A stretch of DNA of 64,000 nucleotides from Panonychus citri (lineage: Eukaryota; Arthropoda; Arachnida; Trombidiformes; Tetranychidae), in contig NW_026515498.1 in assembly GCF_014898815.1 (NCBI RefSeq), positions 62,001 through 126,000 on the forward strand. The letters run 5' to 3'. Numbering within the stretch: position 1 is the stretch's first letter; the number at the start of each line of letters is the position of its first letter. This document shows, in pieces, positions 25,901-40,614 of the stretch. The notes below the pieces were generated by a model. That model saw only the letters and a list, made by a program, of their open reading frames with translations. It was not told the DNA's origin and searched no databases. The translations under genes and the position numbers were made by a program.

Positions 25901-28037
25901 AAGATGATAGATGTCACTAAGAACTTAGATTGAAACATTTTATCATTATAACTACTGGGAGGTTGATTGGGAAGGGTTTTCAAGGATCAAGTAAAATGAA
26001 CAACAAGAAGATGATGAAGGCGAAAAAAAGATGAAAGAAAAATTGAAAGAAGATAAATAAAAGAAGATAGAAAAAGAGAGAAAATATCAAGTAAAATATG
26101 AAAACAACGATAAACAGAAAAAGACATTAGTTAATTTGGTCACGTGGTCGAGGTTTTTAGTAGCAATTAGCAATCAACAATTAATGATAATTAGAGGTTG
26201 GTGATTGTGCTCAATCATAACAACGATAATAATAAAAATAGTAATGATAATTATAATAATAAAGGGTGTGGCTATCATCATGATGATAATAATGTTAATA
26301 AAAAATATATAAGTATGATTGGTGAACAAAACAGAAAGGATTAGGATTAGGATTTAAATCAAGAGATTAGTGGATTAAACATAAAGGTGCATTATCATTA
26401 GGTGCGTATTGGCTTCGGTCGCTATGTTCAAATAATAATAATAATAAAACAAACAAAACATAAAACACAAAAGTGCCAATGATGGCAAATGGCTAATCCG
26501 AAATGATAATAATCAAATTATAATTATAGTAATTAAAAGAAACTGATTAACCTTAATTTAGTTTCTCAGTCTGCATCATCTCAAAGTATAAAATAAAAGT
26601 ATAAACACTTTTCTTTGTCTTCGTTAAAAAAAGTGCACATTTATATATATATGAGTGTCTATGAGTGTATGTGAGAGAGAAAGAGATAGAGAGAGTGTGT
26701 GTGAGAGTGAGTGAGTGTGTTAATGTTATTTAATGAGTGAGTGAGAGAGAGAGAGATATATATAGTGAGAGTGTGTGAGTGAGAGTGTAATAAGTGCGTT
26801 TGTTTGAATTATGAGCACTTGCATCGGTACAAGGGAATCTAATAGATCCATTTATTTGAAGTTCATCTTTCTTTTTGATTGCAAACAGATAAATTTAATT
26901 ATCTGTTAGAGTATGAGGATTCTAAGAGGAGGGAGAATTGGATGTAATGAGGATGAGGAGGAGGAGGAGGATAAGGAAGGAAAGTGATGAGAGGTTGTGA
27001 GTGTGTGTGTGTGTGTATGTGAGTGTGAGTGTGTTTGTGTGTGTGTGTGTTTAGTGTCAATTGAGAAATAGAAACAAGTATTAACTTATTTCTATTCCTC
27101 AATGGTGGTGACGCCGCCGCCGCTACTATTGCTGCTACCAGCAACTCCAATTGCACCGGGCCCGGGAATCGAGGTGGCACCAGTGGGGGACGTAGGTGAC
27201 CCTACACTGAGTCTTTTAAGACCTAATTGTTGTGCTTGATGCTGTGCCTGGGACACAGTCTGATTGTGAAGTTGGATCAGACATACCTGGGTCTGTAGCC
27301 TGGTTAAACCACGAATCCAGAGGATTTGTCCGGTTCGTTTAACATCTTGTGACAAAGATCCACTGGAACCATCTTCAACAAGGGAACTTCGGGCAGCCAT
27401 AATATCTTCCGGTGTTCCACTTCCCCATGTAAACTTTTTTGGTATCCTTTTGGTGGGAACGGTGGTGATTACTTGACCCCAAACAAGGACTCCAAGTCCG
27501 AAAAATATGCACCAAAGCCATTGTTCTAGTGTTAACCTTGCTGTAGAAAAAGCTCGTCCACCGAACTGTACAATTATTATCTAATTTGATGAGGGAAAGG
27601 AAAAGAACAGCAGAAAAAAAATAATAATAATGAATAAAAATAAAATAACAAATCGATTAAATTGATTATCGATAATAAAAAGGTAAAGAACAATGTAAGA
27701 TGGTAAAATAGATGATAATATATGTACCTGAGCACCCGCGGTGATAAATAAAATGGAATAGAATATGGGATTGGTGAAAAGACCTTCAAAGATGTTTCGT
27801 TCCCCATGAATTTTACGGGAATTTATCTCATTGAACAATGTCATCATTACGAAAGTATTGAAAATGATAGTAAAATGTTGCGATGGTGGCGCATTCAATG
27901 GAGCATACATTCCAGAATCGATATCAAAAAATTTATCACCTTTCATTGTATTTGCAATACAAAAAGAAGATAAGAATGAGAAAAGAGAGAAAATTAAACT
28001 TTTGAAACTTTTTTCATTTTGAGAAAGAAGAGAAAAA

Positions 28038-28083
<46 letters not shown>

Positions 28084-28853
28084 CAATTGGGAATGGAAAT
28101 GGGATAAGTCAGAGAGAAAAAGTTCCAATAGGAAAAAGATCGAGAAAGTTGTATGAAAATTACATTGATACTGAAAATTCAGTAACTTTGATAAATCATC
28201 TTTAATTGATTACAGTCTCTTTGGGTTACCCAAAGGATTGTCATCAGGGAGAGAGAGAGAGAGAAAAAAAAATTATTCTATTCTTTTATAAATAATGATC
28301 ATCATCATGAAGATGGTAATATGATAAAGAAAAAACTTCAAATGCTACATTAATTCACATCATTTTCTGTTCACGGTGATGAATGAAAATGAGAATAACA
28401 GTAGAAAAAAAATCCAAATATATATAATATATTAATATATGAGAATGAATATAAAAAAAAATTGTGAAACTAATTTCAAGAACCGGAAAAGAAAGAGAAA
28501 TAGAAAGAGAAATTAGTGGTTAAGGAAGTGGGTGGTTAACGGTAAAGTAGAAAAAATATATTTTCTCGTCTCTTGTTTATAATTACCTCCAAATAAAAGA
28601 AAAAAGATTATAATTAATTGATAAATAGCGTGGCCTAGAATATTTTTAAACATAGTTCTCGATATAAGAGGTTTAGTCCGTCCATAGGGTTTACGTAAGA
28701 GCAAGGCTGGTGTTGGCATTTCCGTTGCGAGTGCTAATGAGGCTAAAGTATCCATGATTAAGTTAACCCATAGCATTTGAACAGCTTTCAATGGACTGTC
28801 CTGTGATGTTCATGATAATGTCCAGGTAAATAACGGTAATTTAAATTCGAGAG

Positions 28854-28892
<39 letters not shown>

Positions 28893-31800
28893 GATTAATA
28901 TTTTGCAAGTTTTTTTCCATTTCCAGATGATCTCCTTATGGGAATAATAGTGTTGCAAATTATCAATCAATTATAAGAAACAACAAATTAATCATATCAA
29001 TAGTGAACATTGAAAACTTATGATTGATAATCATGTTATTGGTATAATCTGATTATTGATGAAACTAATGGAGCATAAAGTTAGTATTAAAAAAAACAAC
29101 AAGACTGATGATATTAAATGTGTGATATTAACAAAATGCTGATAATTGACATTAAATTGAAAGCATTAAATTTGGGTCAAATATCAATGATTGACTTGTA
29201 GATAAATAGGTGATAGATATAAATCAAGAATTGACATTTAATCAACTTACTTCAATAGCACAAGCACCAACAAAGGCTACAATAACGGCAACAACATTAA
29301 CGGTCAGTTGAAACTGTAAAAATTTGGCAATACTATCGTAAACGTTTCGTCCCCACATAACGGCTTTAACAATGCTACTGAAATTATCATCAGTCAAAAT
29401 AATATCAGAGGCTTCTTTGGCTACATCGGTACCTGCCATTCCCATGGCAAAACCGACATCAGCCTTTTTCAATGCAGGACCATCATTGGTACCATCACCG
29501 GTAACCGCAACAACCTCACGGTTAGGGTTAAGTTTACTTTCAATTATATGCTTCACTAAAATATATTTGTCTGAGGGTGATGATCGGGCTAAAACGCGTA
29601 AACGAGGCCAAACTTTATCAAATAACGATTGTTGTACTTGTCCTGCTGAATCTCGAATTCGTTTATTAAATTCTTTACCTTCCAAAACAATAAAATCTTC
29701 ACCAGGTTTAATAATACCACATTTTAACGCAATCGATCGTGCGGTATTCACATTATCACCAGTTACCATACGAACTGTTATACCTGCCCTTTGACATTTA
29801 CGAATTGCATCAGGGACCTTTAATTAATTGTTAAGAAAATAGGTAAACATAATGAGCATCATTATCTAAATGTAATGTAACGTTAACAATTGTAACAATA
29901 AACCAATCAAAATAAATTGTTTCACGGTTACTTAAATTGCCAAGTTTAGTTATGCTAATTTAGACATTGATGATTTTTTTGATTCCATTTAACATGTGAT
30001 AATATATAAGATAGATAGAGAGATATATATATGTGTGTGTATAGGGAATACTAACCTCAGGTCGGACGGGATCTTCGATGCCAAGTATACAGAGACAAGT
30101 TAGACGAGAGATGATAAAATCTTCATCTTCCCAATTTGGCTCTGTTTCGATTTGAACCTCATTTGAGGATCGAGGCTTTCGCTTAACAAAATCTTTAAAT
30201 GCCACTGAGATGGTTCGTAAACCATCACAGGCCATTGGTTCAATTACTTCTTTCACCATTCTTTCTTGATCTTCTTTGGTGAACCTTTCGATTTTACCTC
30301 CTTTACCATAGATAAACATACATCTTCTCATAACAATTTCGGAGGCTCCTTTGGTGAAAACACGAAAACCATCAGGAATCCTAATAACGGTGCTCATTGA
30401 TTTACGAACTGAATTAAATGTATAAACTTTGTACAATTTGTCTTCCGGAATTTCATCCCGTTTAGTTTGATAGTCTTTTCCAAGGGCAAGAACGAATCCC
30501 AACAAAGCACATTCAGTTTTATTACCAACATGTTTGGGAAGTTCACCAGGGTTATCAGGATGCTGATATTCAATAATAATGATTACAATTAATTATCAAT
30601 TGGAAAAAAAGTCAATCGTTTTTTAATCAAATTCAAAAGCAAAGACATTGATTGATTTTCAATCTCTTGTTTTTCTCATCTCTCTGCCTCTTTCTCTCTC
30701 TCTCTCTCAATTTATTTTTCAATTAAAAATTAATACTTTTTTTCTGGTCGATTGTTATTACTATTTCTCTGTGTTTTATTTTTCTTTATCATAAAGAAAT
30801 GTCATAGAAAAGAATGAGATTTATGATTAAGTGGTCAGTTACACAGAATGTCCATAAACAATGATTGATAATCATTGATGGTTTTTCATAATAACAGTTT
30901 CATTTACACCTTTATAAGAGTTAAAGGATCTCTCTATTGTGTGTATATCCTTTTTGTCGCAACTTGTACCCCCTTCTAATAGATTAAATATCTTTTATCA
31001 TGTAATCATCCGATTTAAACTAAATTAGTTATCAACAGTTAATGTGACAAAATAAACTATTGAGAATCGTAAGAGGGATAAATGAACTTGAAGATAAGTT
31101 TCATGATAGAAAAACGAAATCAGGTTAATTCAGCGATTGTCTAACAGATTATAATGGAAAAGGTTAACCAAATATGAGAGGAGAAACAGGTAAGAGTAGA
31201 AAGAGAGAGAGAGAAAGGAGGTGAGAAAAGCAAAGAAAGGAAGGAGAGAGAATAAGAAGATGAAAATTTGGATGATAAAGATGAAGAAGAAATTGATTAG
31301 ATATAAAGTGTAGATTGCAATGGAATTTGCTGTTGAAGGATCAATGGAAGGTGGTTTTGGGCACCTTCCATTCCAAGATGGCTCAACTATCTTTTTACTT
31401 TTCTCCTCTCATCATTTTCATTCTTTCTGATTTCTCTTTCTTCTCTTCCTCTTCTACATCCACTTCTCTCTCTCTCTCTTCATCTCTCTTCATCCCTTCT
31501 CTTTTCTTCATCACTTACTCACTATTTTTTTCTAGGTTACATAAAAATCAATATTGGCCTCAAAATGATTCTATTTTTAGATTTGGAAAAAGCAAGTCCA
31601 GGTAACGACTAAACATTCAATGAGAATGTGTATTTAAGGCAGAAAGACGAAGAGTTGGGATGATGATGATGATGATGATGAGGTAGAAGTGGAAGGATAA
31701 GGATGAAGGGAGAGAGAGGGTAAAGAGTAAAGTATAAAGAAAGATACAAGGTCAGGTCAAGTCTCGATTCTAAAATAATACAAACTAAGAGAAGCGATAA

Positions 31801-33965
31801 ATTGGCAGCCTATCAGAACGAATCCTTTGCTCAAACTCAATTATGATTCTAATGCAGAAAAAGAATGAAACAAATAATCTTTACGATGAAAGAATATAAA
31901 AAAAATAGAAAGAGAGAGAAAGAGAAAGATAAAAATAGGTTGGAGTTTTTAGTAAATGATCAATTAATTGTTAGAACATTTTGTCACACGACAATTAATG
32001 CGATCATCATCATTTCCATCATTCTCTTCATCGTCGTCATCATCTTTTCTTTCGTTTACTTTTTGCAAAATAAGTAATCTCAAGATTCTGAATAAAAGTT
32101 CATATTCAAGTTTCTTTGTTTGGTTCGTTAAAGTAAAGAGTAAAGTACATATCATGACAATAAAAGAATAAGAAAAGAAAGACCCAAGTGTCTCTCTAAA
32201 TACATTGTCTGAATATTCATAGGACCTTGGAATTGTTCATCACTACATGAGCTGATAACTAAGAATCGACTTGATTCAAGATAATCAATTTAAAGGTATC
32301 ATCAAGTAATTCAATACCTTTAAGACGAGAGAGAGAGAGAGAGGAGTGAGTGAGTGAGAGAAACCAGATAAACGTCACATTCTGTGCGTCACAGCATTTA
32401 GAATCCATTTGATAAAAACATTGCAAATTAATTTCATCTTTTCTCAGTCTCTTATTCTGGATAATATTATTGACTATCGTGATGATATCAATCATCATCA
32501 AGTGCATCTCAGAGCGCTGATTATTGCAAAGGTAGAATTGATAAATTAAATGGAAACAAAAAAATAAATAACTTATTAATCAAGGAAAGCAATTTAAGCA
32601 AAGATATTTATCTATTAGTTTTTTTTTATTTTCTGAATAAAACTATTCATTGCAATCAAATTGCTTATTTCATGATAATAATGATGATGATGAAATAAAA
32701 CACATAAACACAATCAGCCCAAAGGCAAAATAAATCAACAACACATTCTAATAATTTAGTTTCATAGTCAAGGAATAGAGAGATAGAAAGTGTGAGAGAG
32801 AATTAGTCAAGATAATTTCCAAGAGGAAAAGGATGCGGAAAAACGTTCGCACGTTCAAGTGTCTATGTATATTATGCAAATATAAATGAATTCCAAGTCA
32901 TGTGAACTGAGATTGTGATAAGATATCTTCATGATTATATTGAGAGTATAATGGAAAGTAAATGGTTCTTAAGTTGGTGAAGAGTGATGAGGATAACCAA
33001 ATAAAATCAATGTAATGTTAGTTAACAAGAAAACAAACGAGGTTTTAGCTGATGAAACCTAAATCAAGTAAAACCAATTTTTATATCATTTACCCAGGCG
33101 CATACAAGAGATGGATGATGATGGAAATGATGAGAAGGATGAGAGGAAGAAAGAATAAAAGAAAGAAAGAGAGAGAGAGAGAGCATCGATATTTATTCAG
33201 AGACCAGTGTAGATGCTTTGGTTCCTTGGGAAGGAGAGAAAGAAGGAGACAGGGAAGGGTAAAAGAGGAACAAGCAAAGGAAGAGAGGAGAAGAAGAAGA
33301 TGATGATGATGATGATGAGAAAGATAAAGAAACTGGATAAAAGGAAAAAAAGATGAAAAGGGGAAATTGAATGCAGGGACTGAAGAGTATGTAGGCTTTC
33401 ATTTGTATCTATCAAGATATTGATCTTTTTTCTTTTATTTTTCTCTCTTTTTCTTCTGTTCTATGTTAAGATTCAACTTTGGCCCAGATAAATGTAATGG
33501 TATGTCAACATATATTCTTGAACAATGCTCCAGGCAAAACGCCCCAAACAGAATCAAGATTGCCCAATGTAAGTATTTCACCTCCAATGCTTAACAGAAT
33601 CTTATCTCCATCCCTCATTATCATTATATCTTTAACATCATCTCTGCAACAATAACAACATAATACAATGAAATAAGATGAGCAAGAGGAAAAGAAGCAA
33701 GAAAAAAAAAGGTTACAAAAAAACTACAACATCTTCTTTACGTTTTGTTATTTTCGCTTGAATAAGTTTTGAGTCAAGAAACAATTCTGCTAAAGTGATT
33801 TTCAGCCAAGACGAAGGCTTATTTTTCCTAGAGATCATTTCATCTTCTCACCAAGGAAACTGTTATCTTTTTCCTTTTTCTTTCAATGGAAAGAATTGAG
33901 AAGATGATTATGATGTAGAATGGAGCAAAACTACAAATCTTTTTTACATGGAGTGAAAAGTTCGT

Positions 33966-34001
<36 letters not shown>

Positions 34002-35388
34002 ATGAGTCCGGCGAAAAAAATAGAGGCGAAAAAGGAAATGGATAAAAATCCCGAAGAACATAAGATAAAATTCTGAAGATCATATTTTTCATCCTTTTTT
34101 TTAAGAAAAAAAAGTTCCAAAGAGAAAAAAAGTGACATAAACAGATATTACGAGAGAAAGTATAATAAATATATTTTAGAAAAATGAGAATCATAATTTG
34201 ATTGGTGAAGTTTCATGAAATTCAAAAGAAAAAAATATTGAAATGAACTTGTAAGTGACAGACTCGATTTACGTCATGTCTCTTGTACATTGGCAATAAT
34301 CAACTTGCAAGGAGAGAGAGAAGGAGAGAGAGAGAGGGATATCATGTTTCCATGCTTTACTTTAACCAGCTAACATTTTGCATCATCATCATCCCTAATT
34401 TCATCCTCATCCTTATCATCCCTCCTCCTACACCATCAAAGGTCAGTCCTGGGGTTGCTGCAAAGCTACAATAACATGATAATCATGGTAGCAATAGTAA
34501 TCTCAATTCAAATTTAGCTGAAATCCCGAAAGCAATGAAGGAAACTTTCTCAATATTAAAGTTTCTCACTACACTTTCACCGTAAGAGGTAAACATGTAA
34601 ACAAAAATTACATCTCTGTTACTATCAATTTGTTATTCGTTTATTTATTTTAAAATTGATCAATTTAAACTATAATTTAACATATTCATCGTTTATTATC
34701 ATCATTATATTAAATGTAATATCTATCATTTACTTTGAATTAAGATTGTAAGGTTATTTTTCTTGGTCTTCCAACTGATTACCAGTATTATTATTCATTG
34801 GGTTTTCCTCTCAAAGTTTTTCATCAACAAAAATTTGAATATAAAAATAATATTAATTCAATGCGATGTTTATCCAACAGAGATGGAGAAAAAAAAATTC
34901 TTATATCATTTGTAGATAAATATACAAGTCAAATAATCTAATTATCAATTAGATTGATATCAAGATGAGACAGAATATTTTTCTAATTCTTACTTCAGAT
35001 TCATATCAATTTATCATGAAAGTAACATCATCTCAGGAATCATTCAAGAAATAAGGACAAGATGAAAAACATTGTTTCCTTTTCTTGTTTCTTTTACAAA
35101 TAACATCATTTCTCGAAATGAATAAACGGTGAACATGATGATGATGATTTAAAGATATATAACTTGAAATGACAAGTATCATGATATATATTATCGTGAA
35201 AACTTTACATTGGATATCAAAAGTTTCATATGCTGATGGAGATGCTGATTATCCACTAGAAAAGGCTAGTAAAATGATCATAAATAGAAAACAATGGTAA
35301 TAATGAAATAAATGTTAATAAGTATCAAGTAAAAGGCAAAATGGTTGCCAAAAAGATGAACAAGTTTGTCAAGCAAGAATGACAATCG

Positions 35389-35432
<44 letters not shown>

Positions 35433-38400
35433 GGCAGAGAACATGAAAAAAGGATAAAGACGATCAAGAGCATTTCACTTTCTTTTCTTCCATATCTTCA
35501 TCTTCTTTTCTTACTCATGTCTTTTTCGGTTGATAACATTTTTCTCTCTCCTTCATCTTATTCTGTAATAAAAACACATCTCTGAGCATAAGAACGAAAG
35601 AGAAAATAGAAAGAGAGAGAATATTTTTACAAAAGAGTTTCTACATTTTCTTCCTTCTTACTCTCACAAGCTAATCGATCATATCGATTGATCCTTCTGT
35701 ACTTGTGTGTACGTCGATTGTTATCTATAAGTAAAAATAAAATGTCTCAATGGATCGTACGTTATTTAACATACATCATATATATTATCGACCAAAAACA
35801 TAGGATTTTCTTTTTTTTTCTTCGTCAATTTATTATGAGATGATAACACGAGAAAAGTGAACCAGAAAAAAAGAGAACCATTAACAGATTTTAATTCAGA
35901 TTCATGAAAACAGGTTCTCCATCGGATGAGAACATGAACAAGGAGAAGATGGAAATAAGCTACTGACTTATGTTCCTTCAAGAAAATGGCCTCACTTTTT
36001 TCTATTCTCTTTTATTTTCTCTTTTCTTTCTTTCATCATGACTGAATTTCTCTGAGAATAAATTTATTCTCTACAAGAGAAGAAGAAAAAAACAGTTTCT
36101 TTCTATTTTCCATCTTCATCTAAATACTAAACTGGGTCGTTCAGTTATTCCAGTCTCTTGGTATCATCATTATGCTATTTTTGAATTACTTCCAACAGAC
36201 AACATAAAAGTAACACAGAGAGAGAGAGAGAAGCAGATAGAGAGAGAAATATAATTGAAGTTTTATAATCATCAGCTTACCATGATTCTGGTGGTATATG
36301 CACTATTGATGGATATAGCGTCAATAGAGGTGCGGGCAACCTCTTCCGGAAGTTGCGCATAATTAGGAATAGAAGTATATCTTTCACCGCAAATGTGACA
36401 CTGAACCACAGTCATACGATTTGTTGTTAATGTTCCGGTTTTATCGGAGCAAATTGCAGTAGCATTACCCATAGTTTCACAAGCGTCAAGGTGACGAACC
36501 AGATTATTGTCGAGCATCATTTTCTATTATTTCAATTGGGATCATTGTGGTGATGGTGATGGGGGAGAAAAATAATATTTTCGTTACAACGAATTAATAA
36601 AATATTAATAATTGACCTTGATAAATGTCAATTCAATTTATCCCATTAGGTTAGATGTTTAGATATATATTATTGTTTAGTAATTAAAAAAAAATTCTGT
36701 ACAAATATTAATTGAAAAGTAATCATGATAACAATAATAAGTCATTGACTTAAGTAAATATTGATTGTTAACTTGAAATTTTAGTTTCAAGTAGCTTTCA
36801 TCTCGTAATCTTAATTATCATTTTAAATCATCATCATTCGGCTTCCTCATCTCCCTCTCACTTACACACAAACACAAACTCTCTATTACTCTCAATCTCT
36901 CTCTCACTCTCTCAATGAATGACGTAAATAGTAACTCATAGTCAATTACATGATAGTTTTAAGTGAGTAACTCACCTTGACAGAATATGCAAGTGCCAGA
37001 GTTACGGCAAGTGGAAGACCTTCAGGGACAGCAACTACAAGAACAGTTACACCGATGATCACAAATTTGACAAAATATTTTAAATGATGGGCTGTTGACC
37101 ATCGCTCTTTCTTGATTATAAATTTTTTCACTACGAATCGAAAAATTAAGATAAGAACAGTGAATATTGCTACAGCAGAACCTGTTAATTAAAGAGAAAA
37201 GATAATAAGTTAATTAATATCATTAACGACAGAAGAAAAAATAGCAACAACAACAACAATAAGTATATCAATTCCCCTTCTTTCTCTCTCTCTGTTTCCT
37301 TTACAAAACTTTAGTTTTTTCTTCAGCTTCTTCTCCAGATTATGAGCTTACATGGTTGTTATTGTTTTCTCAAGTCATCACAATTTACTATTATTATTAT
37401 TACAAACACATAAGCTTAACAATCAATCAGCTTGAAAAATCAATTGATTGTATTTTGTTTTGTTTTCTGTGTCCTTCAATGATGTGATGATCAGAAAACA
37501 ATTAGAGAAAAAAACAAAGATTCAGCTCGATAAGTTTTGTTTCTTTTGGTTCTTGCTTGATGAGGCGGAGAGAGAGAGAGAGTGAGAGTGAGATGTTGCT
37601 TTGAGTGAGTTAATTTGTCAACAATTAATTTACCTCCATAACCAATTTGAATAGCTAATTTAGTCAATTTAGCTTGTAAAACTGATTTCTCTTTTCTAGG
37701 ATTAGTGTCATCTTCTTGTTTCTGTTTATCCGAGTCAACTGGTGCCTCTTCTTTACCGTGAGTATTGGCAGTGATTGCATTCATCGTATGTGAGTTACCA
37801 GCATCTTGATTAGATTCGTCGTCTAGTTTAATTTCATTATTAATAATTATTATTAACCAATGGTTGAGATGTGAGAGAGAGAGAAAGAGAGGAGAGAGAG
37901 AAACGGAAGGAGAAGAAAAAAGAGAAAAAGAAAATTTTTTTTAGATTGAATAAGATAATGATTATAATCTGAAAATAATGATCATAATAACGATAATGAT
38001 AATGAAATTATATATATAACAAGAAAAAAACATTAAAGGTAAAAAAGGTTTCAACATGATTGAACTAAAACCCACAATTATTTCAAAATAGTTTCAGAAA
38101 TTATCTGTAAGGTCAGAAATATATATATTCATTGAAAGATCATCATGTCATGTGATCTTGTGATAAATAAAAAAGTATTATGTTGATGATAAAAGAGAGA
38201 GAAAGGGCAAAGTGAAAGGTAAAAGTTGAGATAAAAAAGTGATGATCATGTTGGTGATGATGGAGATAAGAAGAAGGAGCATTCAGGTGAGAGTAATGAT
38301 CATGACGATGAAAAAGATGAAGAGACAAGGAAAAAAAAGATGCTCAAAATGAATTGAAATGAATGAAAAGGAAGATGAAAGGGGAAATGTTTAGAGAAAA

Positions 38401-39760
38401 AGCTATTAGTAAAAAAGATGAAGATTAAGATAGAAATGGAGACAGGAGATGGAAAATGATGATGATGATGATGATGGTAAGAGTTTGACTGAACAATCTA
38501 CAGAATTTCATCCATGGTGATACATGACCCTTGTTTCTTTCTTTCTTTAACTTCTCTAACTCTCTCTCTCTCTCTCTTATATTCACAATGATCTATTTCT
38601 CCATGAAGAAGACTTATTACTCTGTATTTCTATTTATTCATGAAAATGAATTTAAAATCATTAACTGCATATGAATTCGATCTAAATAGCTGATAATGTT
38701 CATCACACATTAAGGGAAAATATGTGAATCTATGCTAATAACAATACAATTATCTAGTTTAATCATTCTTTTTATCTTCATCATCAACATAATCATCATG
38801 TTAATCGCAAAGGAAGAGAAAGAAAAAGATAAGAGGAGTAAATAAGGAAATGCAGGCGAGAGCATTTTCTAGGTGTGTTTAGAAAGTATAACTAAATATA
38901 TATGTTGTTGGTAAATGAGATGATGGAGAGTTGCCAAAAAAGAAGAGCAAAATTTCAGGCAAAGAAGCCAAGTTAGTATTAGATGAATGCTACATTTCCA
39001 ATCCTAATTTTGGATCCATTTGGCCAAGGTGAGACAGAATTTAATCTTGCAATTGTTTCGAGAATTCATAAAAGAACAAGAAACTTACATTCACAAAATC
39101 ACATGACATGGGAAACTTTCAATGTTGCTCTTGTTATATATCTATTTTTTAGATGTGTGTGGATGTGCTTATTTTGCTTGTGTGATTATCAACCAGACAA
39201 AATTAACAATTGCTACGCAATCAATTAGATGGTGGAAATTTATATAAAAAGATAATTAACAATTTGCATTTTACCATATATATTTGTGAAGGCACTGGGT
39301 TGGTTTAAGGGAATCAATTCCGGGCTTAGATCGTTTTTGGAGCATGCACTTTTCCTGGCTGAATATATGTGTATAAATATATTGTGTTAACATGAATCGG
39401 GAATCAACAGAGTTATATTTTTAAGTGCAGGGTTTTTTATGCATATATATATATTTATATGTGTAGGTTGGGTTACCAGCAATGTTTTTTATCATCCAAA
39501 GTTTAAATTGGCAACATTTCGTAAAAATCAACAAAAAGAAAAGGAAAAAAAAAAGAAAGTCAAGCAATTAAAATTATAATTAAATAAGAAATTAAATAAC
39601 ATTAAATAACATTCACATTAAGAAAGTTTTTTATCAAACAGGGGAAGAGGTGATAATGGGTGGACACAAACATTGGAATGGTCAATGGGATTGAGTTGAA
39701 ATAATAGAAATGAAGTAATATTTAAAAAAATGAAAGGACAATTAATCAATAGTAAAAATT

Positions 39761-39819
<59 letters not shown>

Positions 39820-40573
39820 TGATTGCGTGAGAGATATGGACAAGGAGGGTGGAAAGGATAAAGATGATGGAGACATGGTTCATTTGATTGGTCAGAAGCT
39901 TATATTGCAGGAGGTTTGTGGTCACGAATACATATCCTGAACTTGATTTTCAACAATAGTTTAAATTTTCAGAAACATAAGTTATCGTTATCATTTTAGT
40001 TTATATTTGGGTGACTTTCAAGAAACATGATCAATCGGAACCAACAGATTAGCGAGTGATAATATTATTTGATAGAAAGTAACAGAAAATCAATGATCAA
40101 GTTTTACGGGTAAATTTATATATAAAGAAAATTATAATAAACTGTTTTCATATTTTCATGTTAGTGCGCAAGATAAATCAATTTTATCATTTCAATCAAG
40201 TATTTCTTTTTTTTCAGAACTTTTCTTCCATAGAGAAAAATCAAGATTATTGTTGCTAAGTGAAAATTAAGCTTGAAACATGACAATTGGAATTCTCAAG
40301 AAAACTACATGGTGGGTGAACATCATGAGTCCAGGAAGAGGATTGAGAACATAATTTGGAAATATTTGAGTAAATGTTAGAAAAACAATCTCCATTTGCG
40401 TTCGTTACCACTTAATTTTCAACTTGAAGATGATGAAGGAGAAAAAAAAACTCTCGAAGAGACAATTAAAATTAAGTAAGTGATAAATTCTGATTGATTA
40501 AATGAAAATTAACTCTACAAATAAATCGTTCACTTTATCGTATCTTTGTTTATCCAAAAAATTGTGAGATAAA

Positions 40574-40614
<41 letters not shown>

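Larger units (their letters stand above)
30563..36280 (-). other. PMCA: Large PMCA intron (5.7 kb)
   Basis: It separates the phosphorylation-site exon from the nucleotide-binding exon. It holds GA tracts at 33970-33999 and 35392-35431, a perfect 11-bp hairpin at 31343-31372 and a coding-like segment on the minus strand at 33505-33643. No complete nested gene can be assembled. Confidence 0.55.

Noticed and set aside
26338..26358. GGATTAGGATTAGG, similar to the arthropod telomere repeat TTAGG
   Set aside because: Only about three units, with spacing of six and not five; a simple short repeat.
29372..29794. 140-codon frame on the + strand
   Set aside because: It is the antisense shadow of the conserved PMCA exon carrying TGDGTNDGP.
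34509..34588. + strand segment between AG and GTAAGA encoding EIPKAMKETFSILKFLTTLS
   Set aside because: Only about 21 codons; an open stretch this short is expected by chance, and no neighbouring exon joins it.
38983..39228. 81-codon frame on the + strand
   Set aside because: Inside a PMCA intron, with no family resemblance and no splice or promoter support.
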